Shown: positions 1 to 6,016 of the stretch, piece after piece
How positions within the stretch are numbered: the first letter of the stretch is position 1
How the letters are laid out: each line of letters begins with the position of its first letter
Origin: Thermococci archaeon
GTDB lineage: Archaea; Methanobacteriota_B; Thermococci; Thermococcales; Thermococcaceae
Length of the DNA: 6,066 bases
Direction: 5' to 3'
Assembly: GCA_003660485.1 (NCBI GenBank)
Contig: QMUI01000061.1
Location: 1 to 6,066, forward strand
Program-made: the position numbers and the translations under genes
The notes under the pieces: model-generated
Told to the model about the DNA's origin: nothing
Databases searched by the model: none
What the model saw: only the letters and a program-made list of their open reading frames with translations

Positions 1-18
1 CAACCTCCAGTCTACCAT
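1..18 (-). CDS. mbxJ: Start of NuoB-like iron-sulfur subunit MbxJ (first six codons, partial)
   Basis: Six codons are visible before the window ends: ATG GTA GAC TGG AGG TTG, giving M-V-D-W-R-L. The start is ten bases after the mbxM stop and is preceded by GAGGTGA at 24-30. In mbx operons the gene after the NuoH-like M is J, the NuoB-like subunit that holds the iron-sulfur cluster closest to the active site; the short peptide agrees with what I recall of the N-terminus of these proteins. The identity is inferred from order plus this peptide, because no cysteine or other functional motif is inside the window. That this is a real start of a downstream co-transcribed gene is well supported. Confidence 0.7.
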
Positions 19-23
19 CCTCC

Positions 24-30
24 TCACCTC
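24..30 (-). promoter_or_regulatory. Ribosome binding site of mbxJ
   Basis: GAGGTGA on the minus strand, five bases before the ATG at 18. It matches the AGGAGGTGA core that pairs with the 16S rRNA 3' end and overlaps the mbxM stop codon (TGA at 31-29). It decides between the ATG at 18 and an in-frame GTG at 27-25, which lies inside the site itself and would have no binding site of its own. Confidence 0.8.
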
Positions 31-958
31 ATAAGCTCGCTAGTATTGCACCCAAAGCTGCAATTATCGTTGGCCACTTCCAGTAGAACCTCGCGGCCTG
101 ATCGATGGTGAACCTGGGGAATATCGTGCTTATGAATATCGCTAGCAGGAGGACTGCAAGTTGCTTAATTAGTAGAATGCCTAGCGTTGCGAGCGTGTTG
201 AGTATTGAATTGGCGAATGTCGTTACCACGGCTCCTCCGAGGAATATGTTCGAGAAGAACAGTGTTTCTGCAAATAAGCCAATGGCGTGCTGTATCTGGA
301 GGATACCCATGTGCTTTCCTCCGAACTCGACCATTGGGCCCAAGGATATTTCACCTGGGGCTGTCATAATATCAAAAGGTTCTTTTCCAAACATAGCTTG
401 GAGGACTATGTCATAAGCTATGGCAGCGAGCAGTAATGGTAAGTGAAATATGCTCCATCCATGGGCTTGCTGAGCCATTACAATCTCGTACGTGCTGAAT
501 GTTCCATAGTACTCAGCCAATGCAACTATTGCAAATCCTAGGGGGACCTGAATTGCAAGCATTGTTAATAAAGCTCTCTGAGCGCCAATTCCTGCGTATG
601 GATTTCCTGAACTCATTGCCGCAAACATTATTCCGAGCATCGGTATCTCGAGGAGGAACGTGATTAAGATCAAATCACCATAGGCTCTGAGTATGCTAAC
701 TCCGCCAAGGGGAATAAACATAAGTGCGAGTATCGTAGCTCCTAGTGCGAAGATGATTCCGAAGTCGTAAATGACGCCATGTGTAATGTTCTCCTTCTTG
801 CTCAAGAACTTAATGGTGTCAATTATAGGCTGATATATCGGAGGTCCAATTCTCCTCTGTATCCTTGCGGTGACCTTTCTAATTATCCCCATGAACATGA
901 ATCCTACAAGGGTTGCGTATAAAATTATTAGGAGGGCCTTAAGAAATACCCCTAGCAT
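29..958 (-). CDS. mbxM: NuoH/MbhM-like membrane anchor subunit MbxM (309 aa)
   Basis: NuoH-family (complex I ND1, MbhM, EchB) subunit that anchors the peripheral iron-sulfur module and transmits its redox change to the ion pumps. About eight hydrophobic helices are present. The first cytoplasmic loop carries ARIQRRIGPPIYQPIIDTIK (31-50), the R-x-Q-x-R-x-G-P signature. The third carries GKEPFDIMTAPGEISLGPMV (191-210) followed by E211, the acidic loop that corresponds to the E-channel region of complex I (E193, D196, E203, E211). PRFTIDQAARFYWKW (281-295) matches the conserved segment before the last helix. The ATG at 958 is three bases past the mbxH' stop, with GGGGGTG at 965-971. Its position between H' and J, not after L as in mbh operons, supports the mbx assignment. 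Length is normal and no key residue appears missing. Confidence 0.94.
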   Translation of the reverse strand: MLGVFLKALLIILYATLVGFMFMGIIRKVTARIQRRIGPPIYQPIIDTIKFLSKKENITHGVIYDFGIIFALGATILALMFIPLGGVSILRAYGDLILITFLLEIPMLGIMFAAMSSGNPYAGIGAQRALLTMLAIQVPLGFAIVALAEYYGTFSTYEIVMAQQAHGWSIFHLPLLLAAIAYDIVLQAMFGKEPFDIMTAPGEISLGPMVEFGGKHMGILQIQHAIGLFAETLFFSNIFLGGAVVTTFANSILNTLATLGILLIKQLAVLLLAIFISTIFPRFTIDQAARFYWKWPTIIAALGAILASL

Positions 959-961
959 TTT

Positions 962-2815
962 TCACACCCCCATCGCGGCGAGTATTACCAATATTATAGC
1001 GAGGTACCATGCATAAGCCTGAACATTTCCATTGTAAACATAATTCCTTGCAGTCTCGGCGAAGTCCTCAATGCTCTTCCAAATATCATGATAAAGCCTG
1101 TCAAAGCTTATTTTCAGCCAAAATGCCATCACTTCCCTAAGCGGGAGGAAGAAGTTCCTCCTTATCGTGAGATTGTACTCCATCGTTATCGGGTTACCTG
1201 ACTGGTACGTGTCGGTAACCGGAACCCTTCTAACATTAGCACCCAGGAAGTAGACTATTGCAGCAATGAGCACTCCAATGACCATCCATATCGTTAGCAG
1301 TAATCCGTTGTACCTACCGAAGCCAAGGTCAAGCTCCCATATGTTGCCGGCGATTACTGGTTTGTCAAATATCTTGTTGAGTTCTTGAGCCACTATTCCC
1401 GGGGCTACTCCGAATACTACATTGAGAGCTCCAAGAATCCCCATAGCGATTGCTAGTGGAAGGGGTGCGTCCTTTGTACCTTCAAGGTCGCTTGGTCTCT
1501 GGCCGAACCACACTGCGTAGGTGAACCTAATCAGATAAACGAAACCTATTGCACTACCAAAGAACACCATTCCGCCGAGTATTGGGAGATTTTCATGAAT
1601 TACGGCTTCAAATATAAGCCATTTGCTTGCGAATCCTACCAGTGGTGGAATTCCGGCTAGGCTGAGGATCGCTATGAACGCCATGGCAAAGGTATAAGGC
1701 ATCTTCTCCGCTAGTCCACCAAAGTCCTTGAACTCGGTCTTTCCTGTCCTGTAGATTAAGGTTGCCACTATCAGGAAGAACAGTCCCTTGAAGAGGGCGT
1801 GGCTTATAGCGTGATATATTGCAGCCTCAATACTTAGAGCGGTTCCAACACCTAGGCCAACTAGAATGTATCCTATCTGGCTTATACTTGAGTAGGCAAA
1901 GAGCTTCCTTATGTCCTCCTGTAGTGCCGCTAGAATTCCTCCCACGATGATGGTTAGACCACCCAGGAACGCTATTATGTAACCAAACGTTGGCGCGCTC
2001 CTGAAGTGGCCAAACTCAACTACGAGCTTTCCGTACATGAGAATGTAGAGGAGTATGAACCCGTAAACACCAGCTTTGCTCAAAACTCCGCTGAACATCG
2101 CTGTATAGCTCTGGTTGGTTTCGCTGTAAGCATCCGGTGCCCAAACGTGAAGTGGGAACATTCCCGCTTTAACACCAAAGGCCAGGAGGAACAGGCCGTA
2201 GATCAGCATAGTTTCCGTTTTTGTGAACAGTCCAGAACCTCCCATCATCCTTCTCATGGCATCTTGGGTGAATGCTACTGAAACCTCCGGAAATGTCAGC
2301 GTTCCGGTCTTGGCATATATCAGGCCTATCGCAATTAGCATTGCATAAGCCCCGACTATGCTGAGGATGAAGTACTTCAGTGAGGCGTGCCTGTTATATT
2401 TTAAAACCATCATGAAACTCGCAAACGTCATGATCTCCCAAGCTATGAAGAACGTTATTAGATCGTAAGCCATGAATACCCCAAGAACTCCAGTAAGGCT
2501 CATCAGAGCAAAGAGCCACTCCCAGTTATCTCTCGCAGTTGATATCATCCCCAGGATAGCGGTGAAGCCAACAACGGCAGCTATCATTGAAAATACCCAT
2601 GTTAAGTGGGAGAGCATTAGACCAAGCTTAAACCCTGCAACGTTTATCGTGAATTCAAGCCTCTCCCCAAGTGAGGGGTACAGCTTGATTAGTAAGGCTA
2701 AGGGAATCAGTGAGCCTGCAACGCCGATGATCTCCCTTACTCCCCTAATCCTTAAAAGCCAAGCTAGAAATCCTGCAACTAGAGGTGAAATTACGATGAT
2801 TGGCAACTCGTTCAT
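962..2815 (-). CDS. mbxH': NuoL-like antiporter-like subunit MbxH' with C-terminal lateral-helix extension (617 aa)
   Basis: The second antiporter-like subunit, about 125 residues longer than H and close to NuoL in length. The core (about 1-470) keeps the full set of ion-path residues: E127 in TM5 (FFIAWEIMTF), K216 in TM7 (LAFGVKAGMFPLHVWAPDAY, 211-230), K247 in TM8, H335, H339 and K343 in HAISHALFKGLFFL, and K398 in TM12 (GFASKWLIF). After the core comes a helix at about 504-524 and a polar stretch with VPVTDTYQSGNP (531-542). A mostly amphipathic segment follows at about 555-592 (FLPLREVMAFWLKISFDRLY is its first part), then a last helix at 600-616. That arrangement resembles the NuoL lateral helix and the separate MbhI protein of membrane-bound hydrogenases. 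The ATG overlaps the mbxH stop; the ribosome binding site is a weaker GGGGTG at 2821-2826. It probably pumps ions and braces the membrane arm. Confidence 0.94.
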   Translation of the reverse strand: MNELPIIVISPLVAGFLAWLLRIRGVREIIGVAGSLIPLALLIKLYPSLGERLEFTINVAGFKLGLMLSHLTWVFSMIAAVVGFTAILGMISTARDNWEWLFALMSLTGVLGVFMAYDLITFFIAWEIMTFASFMMVLKYNRHASLKYFILSIVGAYAMLIAIGLIYAKTGTLTFPEVSVAFTQDAMRRMMGGSGLFTKTETMLIYGLFLLAFGVKAGMFPLHVWAPDAYSETNQSYTAMFSGVLSKAGVYGFILLYILMYGKLVVEFGHFRSAPTFGYIIAFLGGLTIIVGGILAALQEDIRKLFAYSSISQIGYILVGLGVGTALSIEAAIYHAISHALFKGLFFLIVATLIYRTGKTEFKDFGGLAEKMPYTFAMAFIAILSLAGIPPLVGFASKWLIFEAVIHENLPILGGMVFFGSAIGFVYLIRFTYAVWFGQRPSDLEGTKDAPLPLAIAMGILGALNVVFGVAPGIVAQELNKIFDKPVIAGNIWELDLGFGRYNGLLLTIWMVIGVLIAAIVYFLGANVRRVPVTDTYQSGNPITMEYNLTIRRNFFLPLREVMAFWLKISFDRLYHDIWKSIEDFAETARNYVYNGNVQAYAWYLAIILVILAAMGV

Positions 2816-4293
2816 GATCCCACCCCCACGAGAGGAACGTTCTTAACGTAGTTGGCCACGTTGAATATGTCGCTTCCCGCCTTAACGACAATATTCCACA
2901 CGGGTGCTGGATCAACACCTATGAGGATTATAATTGCTGCTAATATGACTAGAATACCAGCTATGACTCCTTCTTTGATCCTAATTCCTCCACCCATGAA
3001 CCACATCCTGTGGATGAGCCTGAAGTAATAGACAGCCTCAACTACACTCGCGAACAGCACTAGCACTGCGGCCCAAAAGAACCCCGCTTGGAGTGTTGCT
3101 AGAATAATTCTAAGCTTGCTCCAGAACACGTTGAAGAGGGGGACTCCAACCGTTGCAGCTCCTGCTACGGTTATGGCTAGTGCTGTAAGCGGCATCTTCT
3201 TGCCCAGCCCCTCGAAGTTCTCCATGGTTGTTCCGCCCATTGCAATTCCAACGTACCCTATGGCGAGGAAGAGCAGGGTTTTCACTATTGCATGGTTAAC
3301 CATGTGGAAGACCCCAGCATCGACTCCAGCTTGTGTTCCCAGGGAGAACGCTAAGGCTATTAGACCTACTTGACCTATACTCGAGTACGCTATCATCCTT
3401 TTGACATCTTTCTGCCTTAATGCTGAAAGCTCGGCGAACACGACCGTTAGAGTTGCCATTATTACAAGCAACCTGAGAATTGAGCTCCAGCCGCTGGCCT
3501 TTTGTAGGAGGTAGAGTAGCCTTGCCAGGGCGTATATTCCGGCCTTAACAACGAAGGCGGAGAACATTGCTGTTATTGGGTGTGGGGCTGCTTGGTAGGC
3601 ATCAGGTGCCCAAGCGTTTAGGGGAAACAGTTCAGCTTCAACCGCGAGCCCGAATATTATGAGGGCTAGCCCCACTTGGGCCACTATTGGATTTATTGAG
3701 TTTGCAAGCTCAGCCAGCTGAGCCATGTTGAGCGTTCCAGTGGCCCCGTAGAGGAGGGCAACACCTACGAGGAAGAAGCTTGATCCTATTCCTCCCAAAA
3801 CTATGTACTTCATTGAGGCCTCTGCCGCCTCCCCGGTCTTGTTATATGCAGTTAAGGCATAGGCTGTGATCGCGGTTATCTCCATGAAGACGAATAGGTT
3901 GAATATATCTCCCGTGGCAATCATTCCGGTAGCTCCAAGCATCAGTAGGAGGAAGAGCATTGCATATTTGTCTATTGGCTCAGTTGTTACAGCTTTAAGG
4001 CTGAAGATGGCCATGATGAAGCTAACGACCGCTATTATCAGGACGAACAGCGCTGCAAAGTGCCCTATGTAGAGATTAATTCCTATTGGGGGCCTCCAGC
4101 CACCGGCGTAGATTATTATCGGTTTGCCAGTTGTGTACACCTCTTTGAATACCCATCCGGCTATTCCCGTCTGGATTAACGTGATGAGGACGAGGTACGG
4201 CTTTATCAGTGACTTGTTTATCTGTTTTAGCACGGGGACGAAGAATGCGCTGATGAGAGGAAGGGCTATTAACAGGGATGCAACCTGATTCAT
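2812..4293 (-). CDS. mbxH: MrpD/NuoM-like antiporter-like subunit MbxH (493 aa)
   Basis: An antiporter-like membrane subunit (proton-conducting transporter family) with about 14 hydrophobic helices. Its length and sequence are closest to MrpD/MnhD. Visible landmarks: LFVFMEITAITAYAL (133-147), with E138 as the TM5 glutamate; FGLAVEAELFPLNAWAPDAY (214-233), the TM7 motif; K250 in TM8 (FVVKAGIYAL); ALRQKDVKRMIAYSSIGQVG (291-310); H330, H334 and K338 in HMVNHAIVKTLLFL; and K393 in TM12 (FWSKLRI). These residues form the central hydrophilic axis that carries ions in this family. The oddity is E219, where most NuoL/M/N and MrpA/D proteins have a lysine (see findings). The ATG at 4293 overlaps the mbxG stop (ATGA) and has AGGAGGT at 4301-4307, seven bases upstream. 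As the subunit next to mbxG it probably belongs functionally with the Mrp antiporter module. No C-terminal lateral helix is visible. Confidence 0.94.
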   Translation of the reverse strand: MNQVASLLIALPLISAFFVPVLKQINKSLIKPYLVLITLIQTGIAGWVFKEVYTTGKPIIIYAGGWRPPIGINLYIGHFAALFVLIIAVVSFIMAIFSLKAVTTEPIDKYAMLFLLLMLGATGMIATGDIFNLFVFMEITAITAYALTAYNKTGEAAEASMKYIVLGGIGSSFFLVGVALLYGATGTLNMAQLAELANSINPIVAQVGLALIIFGLAVEAELFPLNAWAPDAYQAAPHPITAMFSAFVVKAGIYALARLLYLLQKASGWSSILRLLVIMATLTVVFAELSALRQKDVKRMIAYSSIGQVGLIALAFSLGTQAGVDAGVFHMVNHAIVKTLLFLAIGYVGIAMGGTTMENFEGLGKKMPLTALAITVAGAATVGVPLFNVFWSKLRIILATLQAGFFWAAVLVLFASVVEAVYYFRLIHRMWFMGGGIRIKEGVIAGILVILAAIIILIGVDPAPVWNIVVKAGSDIFNVANYVKNVPLVGVGS

Positions 4294-4634
4294 CCTCTCA
4301 ACCTCCTTATCTCTTCTATGTTTAGGGTTCCATACTTCTCATACAGGATTATAGCAACGCTAAGTGCCATTGCAGTTGTGGCAACTCCTATAACTATCGC
4401 GGTAAGAACTAGAGCCTGTGGAATTGGATCTACGGCTTGAGAAGGAGTTATGCCTTCGCTAAGAATTGGAGCTGACTTTCCAGATACATATCCTATACTT
4501 ATCAGGAGCAAGTTTACACCGGTCTCCATTATGCTGAGCCCAACGAGTATCTTTAGGAGGTTCTTCTTTACTAGGACAGCGTAGAGGCCTATGAGGATTA
4601 GAGCGATTGCCCCGAAGTAATAGGCTGAGATCAT
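4290..4634 (-). CDS. mbxG: MrpC/NuoK-like subunit MbxG (114 aa)
   Basis: A small three-helix membrane protein of the MrpC/MnhC/NuoK family. Helices lie at about residues 4-21, 26-49 and 73-97. The first family motif, GLSIMETGVNLLLIS (32-46), carries E37, the intramembrane glutamate that NuoK and MrpC use in proton or cation transfer (family knowledge). The second motif, DPIPQALVLTAIVIGVA (69-85), is the typical start of helix 3. Length matches MrpC (about 110-115 aa). The ATG at 4634 is strongly supported: GGAGGTGA lies at 4639-4646 and the start overlaps the mbxF stop in ATGA. The protein probably sits between the MrpB-like and MrpD-like subunits, linking the small-subunit bundle to the antiporter-like subunit H. 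The gene alone cannot be told from mrpC of a stand-alone antiporter; context decides. Confidence 0.94.
   Translation of the reverse strand: MISAYYFGAIALILIGLYAVLVKKNLLKILVGLSIMETGVNLLLISIGYVSGKSAPILSEGITPSQAVDPIPQALVLTAIVIGVATTAMALSVAIILYEKYGTLNIEEIRRLRG
4301..4307 (-). promoter_or_regulatory. Ribosome binding site of mbxH inside the end of mbxG
   Basis: AGGAGGT on the minus strand, seven bases before the mbxH ATG, read within mbxG as part of its R-R-L-R-G tail. With the ATGA overlap at 4290-4293 it indicates coupled translation of G and H. Confidence 0.82.
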
Positions 4635-5338
4635 TCTTTCACCTCCTCCTTGAGCATGTTGTCTATAATTCCGCTGAGCTCTGTTCCGACCTTGATTCCA
4701 ATGATCGTGTAGATTACTGGGATGAAGCCTCCACTGAACAGCCTTCCTATGTTGCTAGTTCCAAGGTGCCACGTCTGCCATATCCAGTCGAAGAGAAAGT
4801 AACCACCAATTGCCAATCCTATAAGGCCAACGAGAACGTAGCCCATCCCTGCGAACCCTTCCGTGACCTCGAAGCCTTTGTGTGAGATTTCATAGGTGGT
4901 GAACGCCATGTACATCAGGAGGAAGGCTGTAGCTATCGTTGCTCCTCCTGGGAAACCTCCTCCTGGGGTAAGGTGACCGTGGATGAATATGTACATCCCA
5001 AACAGCATTATAAACGGGAACAGTAGCTTCGAGCCAGTGGTAAGCACAACGGATCCCTTAGTCTTTGCGGTTCTCTTCCTTTTCTTTCTCCACAGAAGGG
5101 CTCCAACACCTGTGGAAGCTATGAATAAAACTGTGACCTCACCCAGGGTATCGAAACCTCTGTAGTTAACTACAACGGCCGTTACCGCGTTTACCGCTCC
5201 AGTCTGCTCCTTAACGTGGTCTAAGTAGTATTTACTAACAAGCATCTTATCTTGACCGAAGGGAACCTGGGATAAGCCTTGGGCAAGCCAGTATCCTATG
5301 ATTAGGATAGCAACTATCGCAAGTGCCCTTTTTAGCAT
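4631..5338 (-). CDS. mbxF: Fused MbhE-like + MrpB-like antiporter subunit MbxF (235 aa)
   Basis: Two modules in one frame. Residues 1-83 resemble MbhE, the last part of MrpA: a helix at 4-20, then AVNAVTAVVVNYRGFDTLGE (48-67), the conserved segment before the final MrpA helix, then a helix at about 66-83. A basic linker, WRKKRKRTAKTK (83-94), leads to an MrpB/MnhB module at about 100-235. That module has helices near 104-119, 131-149, 163-184 and 203-220 and the MrpB signature GHLTPGGGFPGGA (121-133). In mbh these parts are two genes (mbhE, mbhF). The Pyrococcus mbx operon is described as having F but no E, which agrees with a fusion. The ATG at 5338 follows the mbxD stop by three bases, with GAGGTG seven bases upstream. 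The role inferred from the family is part of the sodium/proton antiporter module. An uninterrupted frame and a plausible linker argue against a sequencing artefact. Confidence 0.9.
   Translation of the reverse strand: MLKRALAIVAILIIGYWLAQGLSQVPFGQDKMLVSKYYLDHVKEQTGAVNAVTAVVVNYRGFDTLGEVTVLFIASTGVGALLWRKKRKRTAKTKGSVVLTTGSKLLFPFIMLFGMYIFIHGHLTPGGGFPGGATIATAFLLMYMAFTTYEISHKGFEVTEGFAGMGYVLVGLIGLAIGGYFLFDWIWQTWHLGTSNIGRLFSGGFIPVIYTIIGIKVGTELSGIIDNMLKEEVKE
4639..4646 (-). promoter_or_regulatory. Ribosome binding site of mbxG inside the end of mbxF
   Basis: GGAGGTGA on the minus strand is a full match to the anti-Shine-Dalgarno complement and is the strongest site in the window. It lies wholly within the mbxF coding region, where the same bases are read in frame as E-E-V-K. 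The ATG of mbxG follows four bases after the match (seven after GGAGG). Confidence 0.85.
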
Positions 5339-5341
5339 GGC

Positions 5342-5626
5342 TCACCACCTCATCCACCAGCCGGGTTTCTCCTCTTCCTCTGTCTCATACCTGTACGTTC
5401 TCTTGATTGCAAAGATGAACACCGCTCCGCTGAGGGCCGCTCCTATTGCCGCCTCGGTCATGGCGACGTCAGGGGCCTGCAGGAAGAAGAATAATATTGA
5501 TGCAAATAGACTCACAGCGGTCATTCCGACTACTGCAGCTAGTAAGTCCCTCCATTCGACAGCAAGAATTGCGGAGACAATCATGAGACCTATTATAACG
5601 TATTCAATACACGCTACACAGTTCAT
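5342..5626 (-). CDS. mbxD: MrpA C-terminal-type (DUF4040) subunit MbxD (94 aa)
   Basis: A small membrane protein equivalent to one segment of the C-terminal part of the large MrpA subunit; in archaeal mbh/mbx operons that segment is a separate gene. Three hydrophobic helices are visible, at about residues 8-24, 27-49 and 56-74. The DUF4040 hallmark LQAPDVAMTEAAIGAAL (49-65) is intact, including the conserved acidic residues of the APDVAxTEAA motif (D53 and E58), which line an ion pathway in Mrp/Mbh structures (family knowledge). A run of glutamates (81-86) and a tryptophan-rich tail (WWMRW) follow the last helix. The ATG at 5626 has GGAGG at 5634-5638, seven bases upstream, and lies 12 bases after the mbxC stop. 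C3 and C6 make a CxxC at the N-terminus; its meaning is unknown. The tail codons also form the ribosome binding site of the next gene. Confidence 0.92.
   Translation of the reverse strand: MNCVACIEYVIIGLMIVSAILAVEWRDLLAAVVGMTAVSLFASILFFFLQAPDVAMTEAAIGAALSGAVFIFAIKRTYRYETEEEEKPGWWMRW
5346..5351 (-). promoter_or_regulatory. Ribosome binding site of mbxF at the mbxD stop
   Basis: GAGGTG on the minus strand, seven bases before the mbxF ATG. It runs directly into GTGA, whose last three bases are the mbxD stop. The site is encoded by the M-R-W end of mbxD. Confidence 0.75.
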
Positions 5627-5633
5627 CCTTCTC

Positions 5634-5638
5634 CCTCC
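5634..5638 (-). promoter_or_regulatory. Ribosome binding site of mbxD
   Basis: GGAGG on the minus strand, directly after the mbxC stop and seven bases before the mbxD ATG at 5626. It fixes that ATG in preference to the in-frame internal methionine codon M15. Confidence 0.75.
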
Positions 5639-6016
5639 TCACTCCTCACTTACATTCCTATTGGAGACCTTCTTCTCGAGGTGCTCCCTGTACTTATCAA
5701 CTACACTGCCCTCCCAGAGGGGTATTCCTGACTTGTACGCTCCCCTGATTAGGGCATGTGCACTTATTGGATTCGTAAGGAGAAGGAATGTCGCAATTAC
5801 TATTGCCTTGGTAAGCCACGCAATGCTTAGTCCTTCTCCCACGGCCCAGAGGCCAGTTCCCACTATAACCCCTAGAGAACCCAGGGTTGCACTCTTCGTA
5901 GCTGTCTGCATCCTATTGTAAACATCTGGCATCCTGATGAGACCTAGGGTTGAGAGGAAGTAGAATATCGTTCCGAACAGCACTAAGAACTCTCCAATCC
6001 AAGCTAAAACGCTCAT
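5639..6016 (-). CDS. mbxC: MrpG/MnhG-like antiporter subunit MbxC (125 aa)
   Basis: A small membrane subunit of the Mrp-type sodium/proton antiporter module of the mbx complex. Three hydrophobic helices are visible, at about residues 4-26, 42-60 and 66-88. The MrpG signature is clear: GLIRMPDVYNRMQTATKSAT (residues 25-44) is the conserved loop after helix 1, and FLLLTNPISAHALIRGAY (77-94) ends helix 3. The C-terminal 30 residues are charged and probably lie in the cytoplasm. Length is normal for MrpG (roughly 100-130 aa). The ATG at 6016 has a GGAGG seven bases upstream and overlaps the preceding mrpF-like stop by four bases, so the start is well supported. MrpG has no known catalytic residue; it contributes to assembly and to the interface next to MrpF and the MrpA C-terminal part. 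The gene itself could belong to any Mrp system; the mbx call comes from the operon. Confidence 0.93.
   Translation of the reverse strand: MSVLAWIGEFLVLFGTIFYFLSTLGLIRMPDVYNRMQTATKSATLGSLGVIVGTGLWAVGEGLSIAWLTKAIVIATFLLLTNPISAHALIRGAYKSGIPLWEGSVVDKYREHLEKKVSNRNVSEE

Noticed and set aside
19..27. In-frame GTG (27-25) as an alternative start of mbxJ
   Set aside because: The GTG is part of the GAGGTGA binding site itself and would have no binding site upstream. The ATG at 18 has that site five bases away and gives the expected M-V-D-W-R-L start.
105..416. Plus-strand frames such as 105-416, 2006-2281, 2472-2846, 3116-3373, 3866-4072, 4607-4885 and 4983-5165
   Set aside because: All lie antisense inside confident membrane-protein genes, have no family motifs, and leave no room for their own promoters or conserved neighbours. 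They are treated as shadows.
29..4293. A membrane-bound hydrogenase (mbh) operon
   Set aside because: mbh has one antiporter-like H, a separate I gene, and M after L. Here there are two H-type genes, no I, and M comes before the next gene. It is not fully excluded until the large subunit is read.
4631..5338. MbxF as an assembly artefact joining two genes
   Set aside because: The frame is uninterrupted through a plausible basic linker, there is no second start with a binding site near residue 100, and the known mbx gene list has no E gene.
5298..5921. A 207-codon plus-strand open frame antisense to mbxC, mbxD and mbxF
   Set aside because: It runs opposite to three well-supported Mrp genes and across their junctions. 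The protein resembles no family I know, and it has the composition expected of a reversed hydrophobic coding region.
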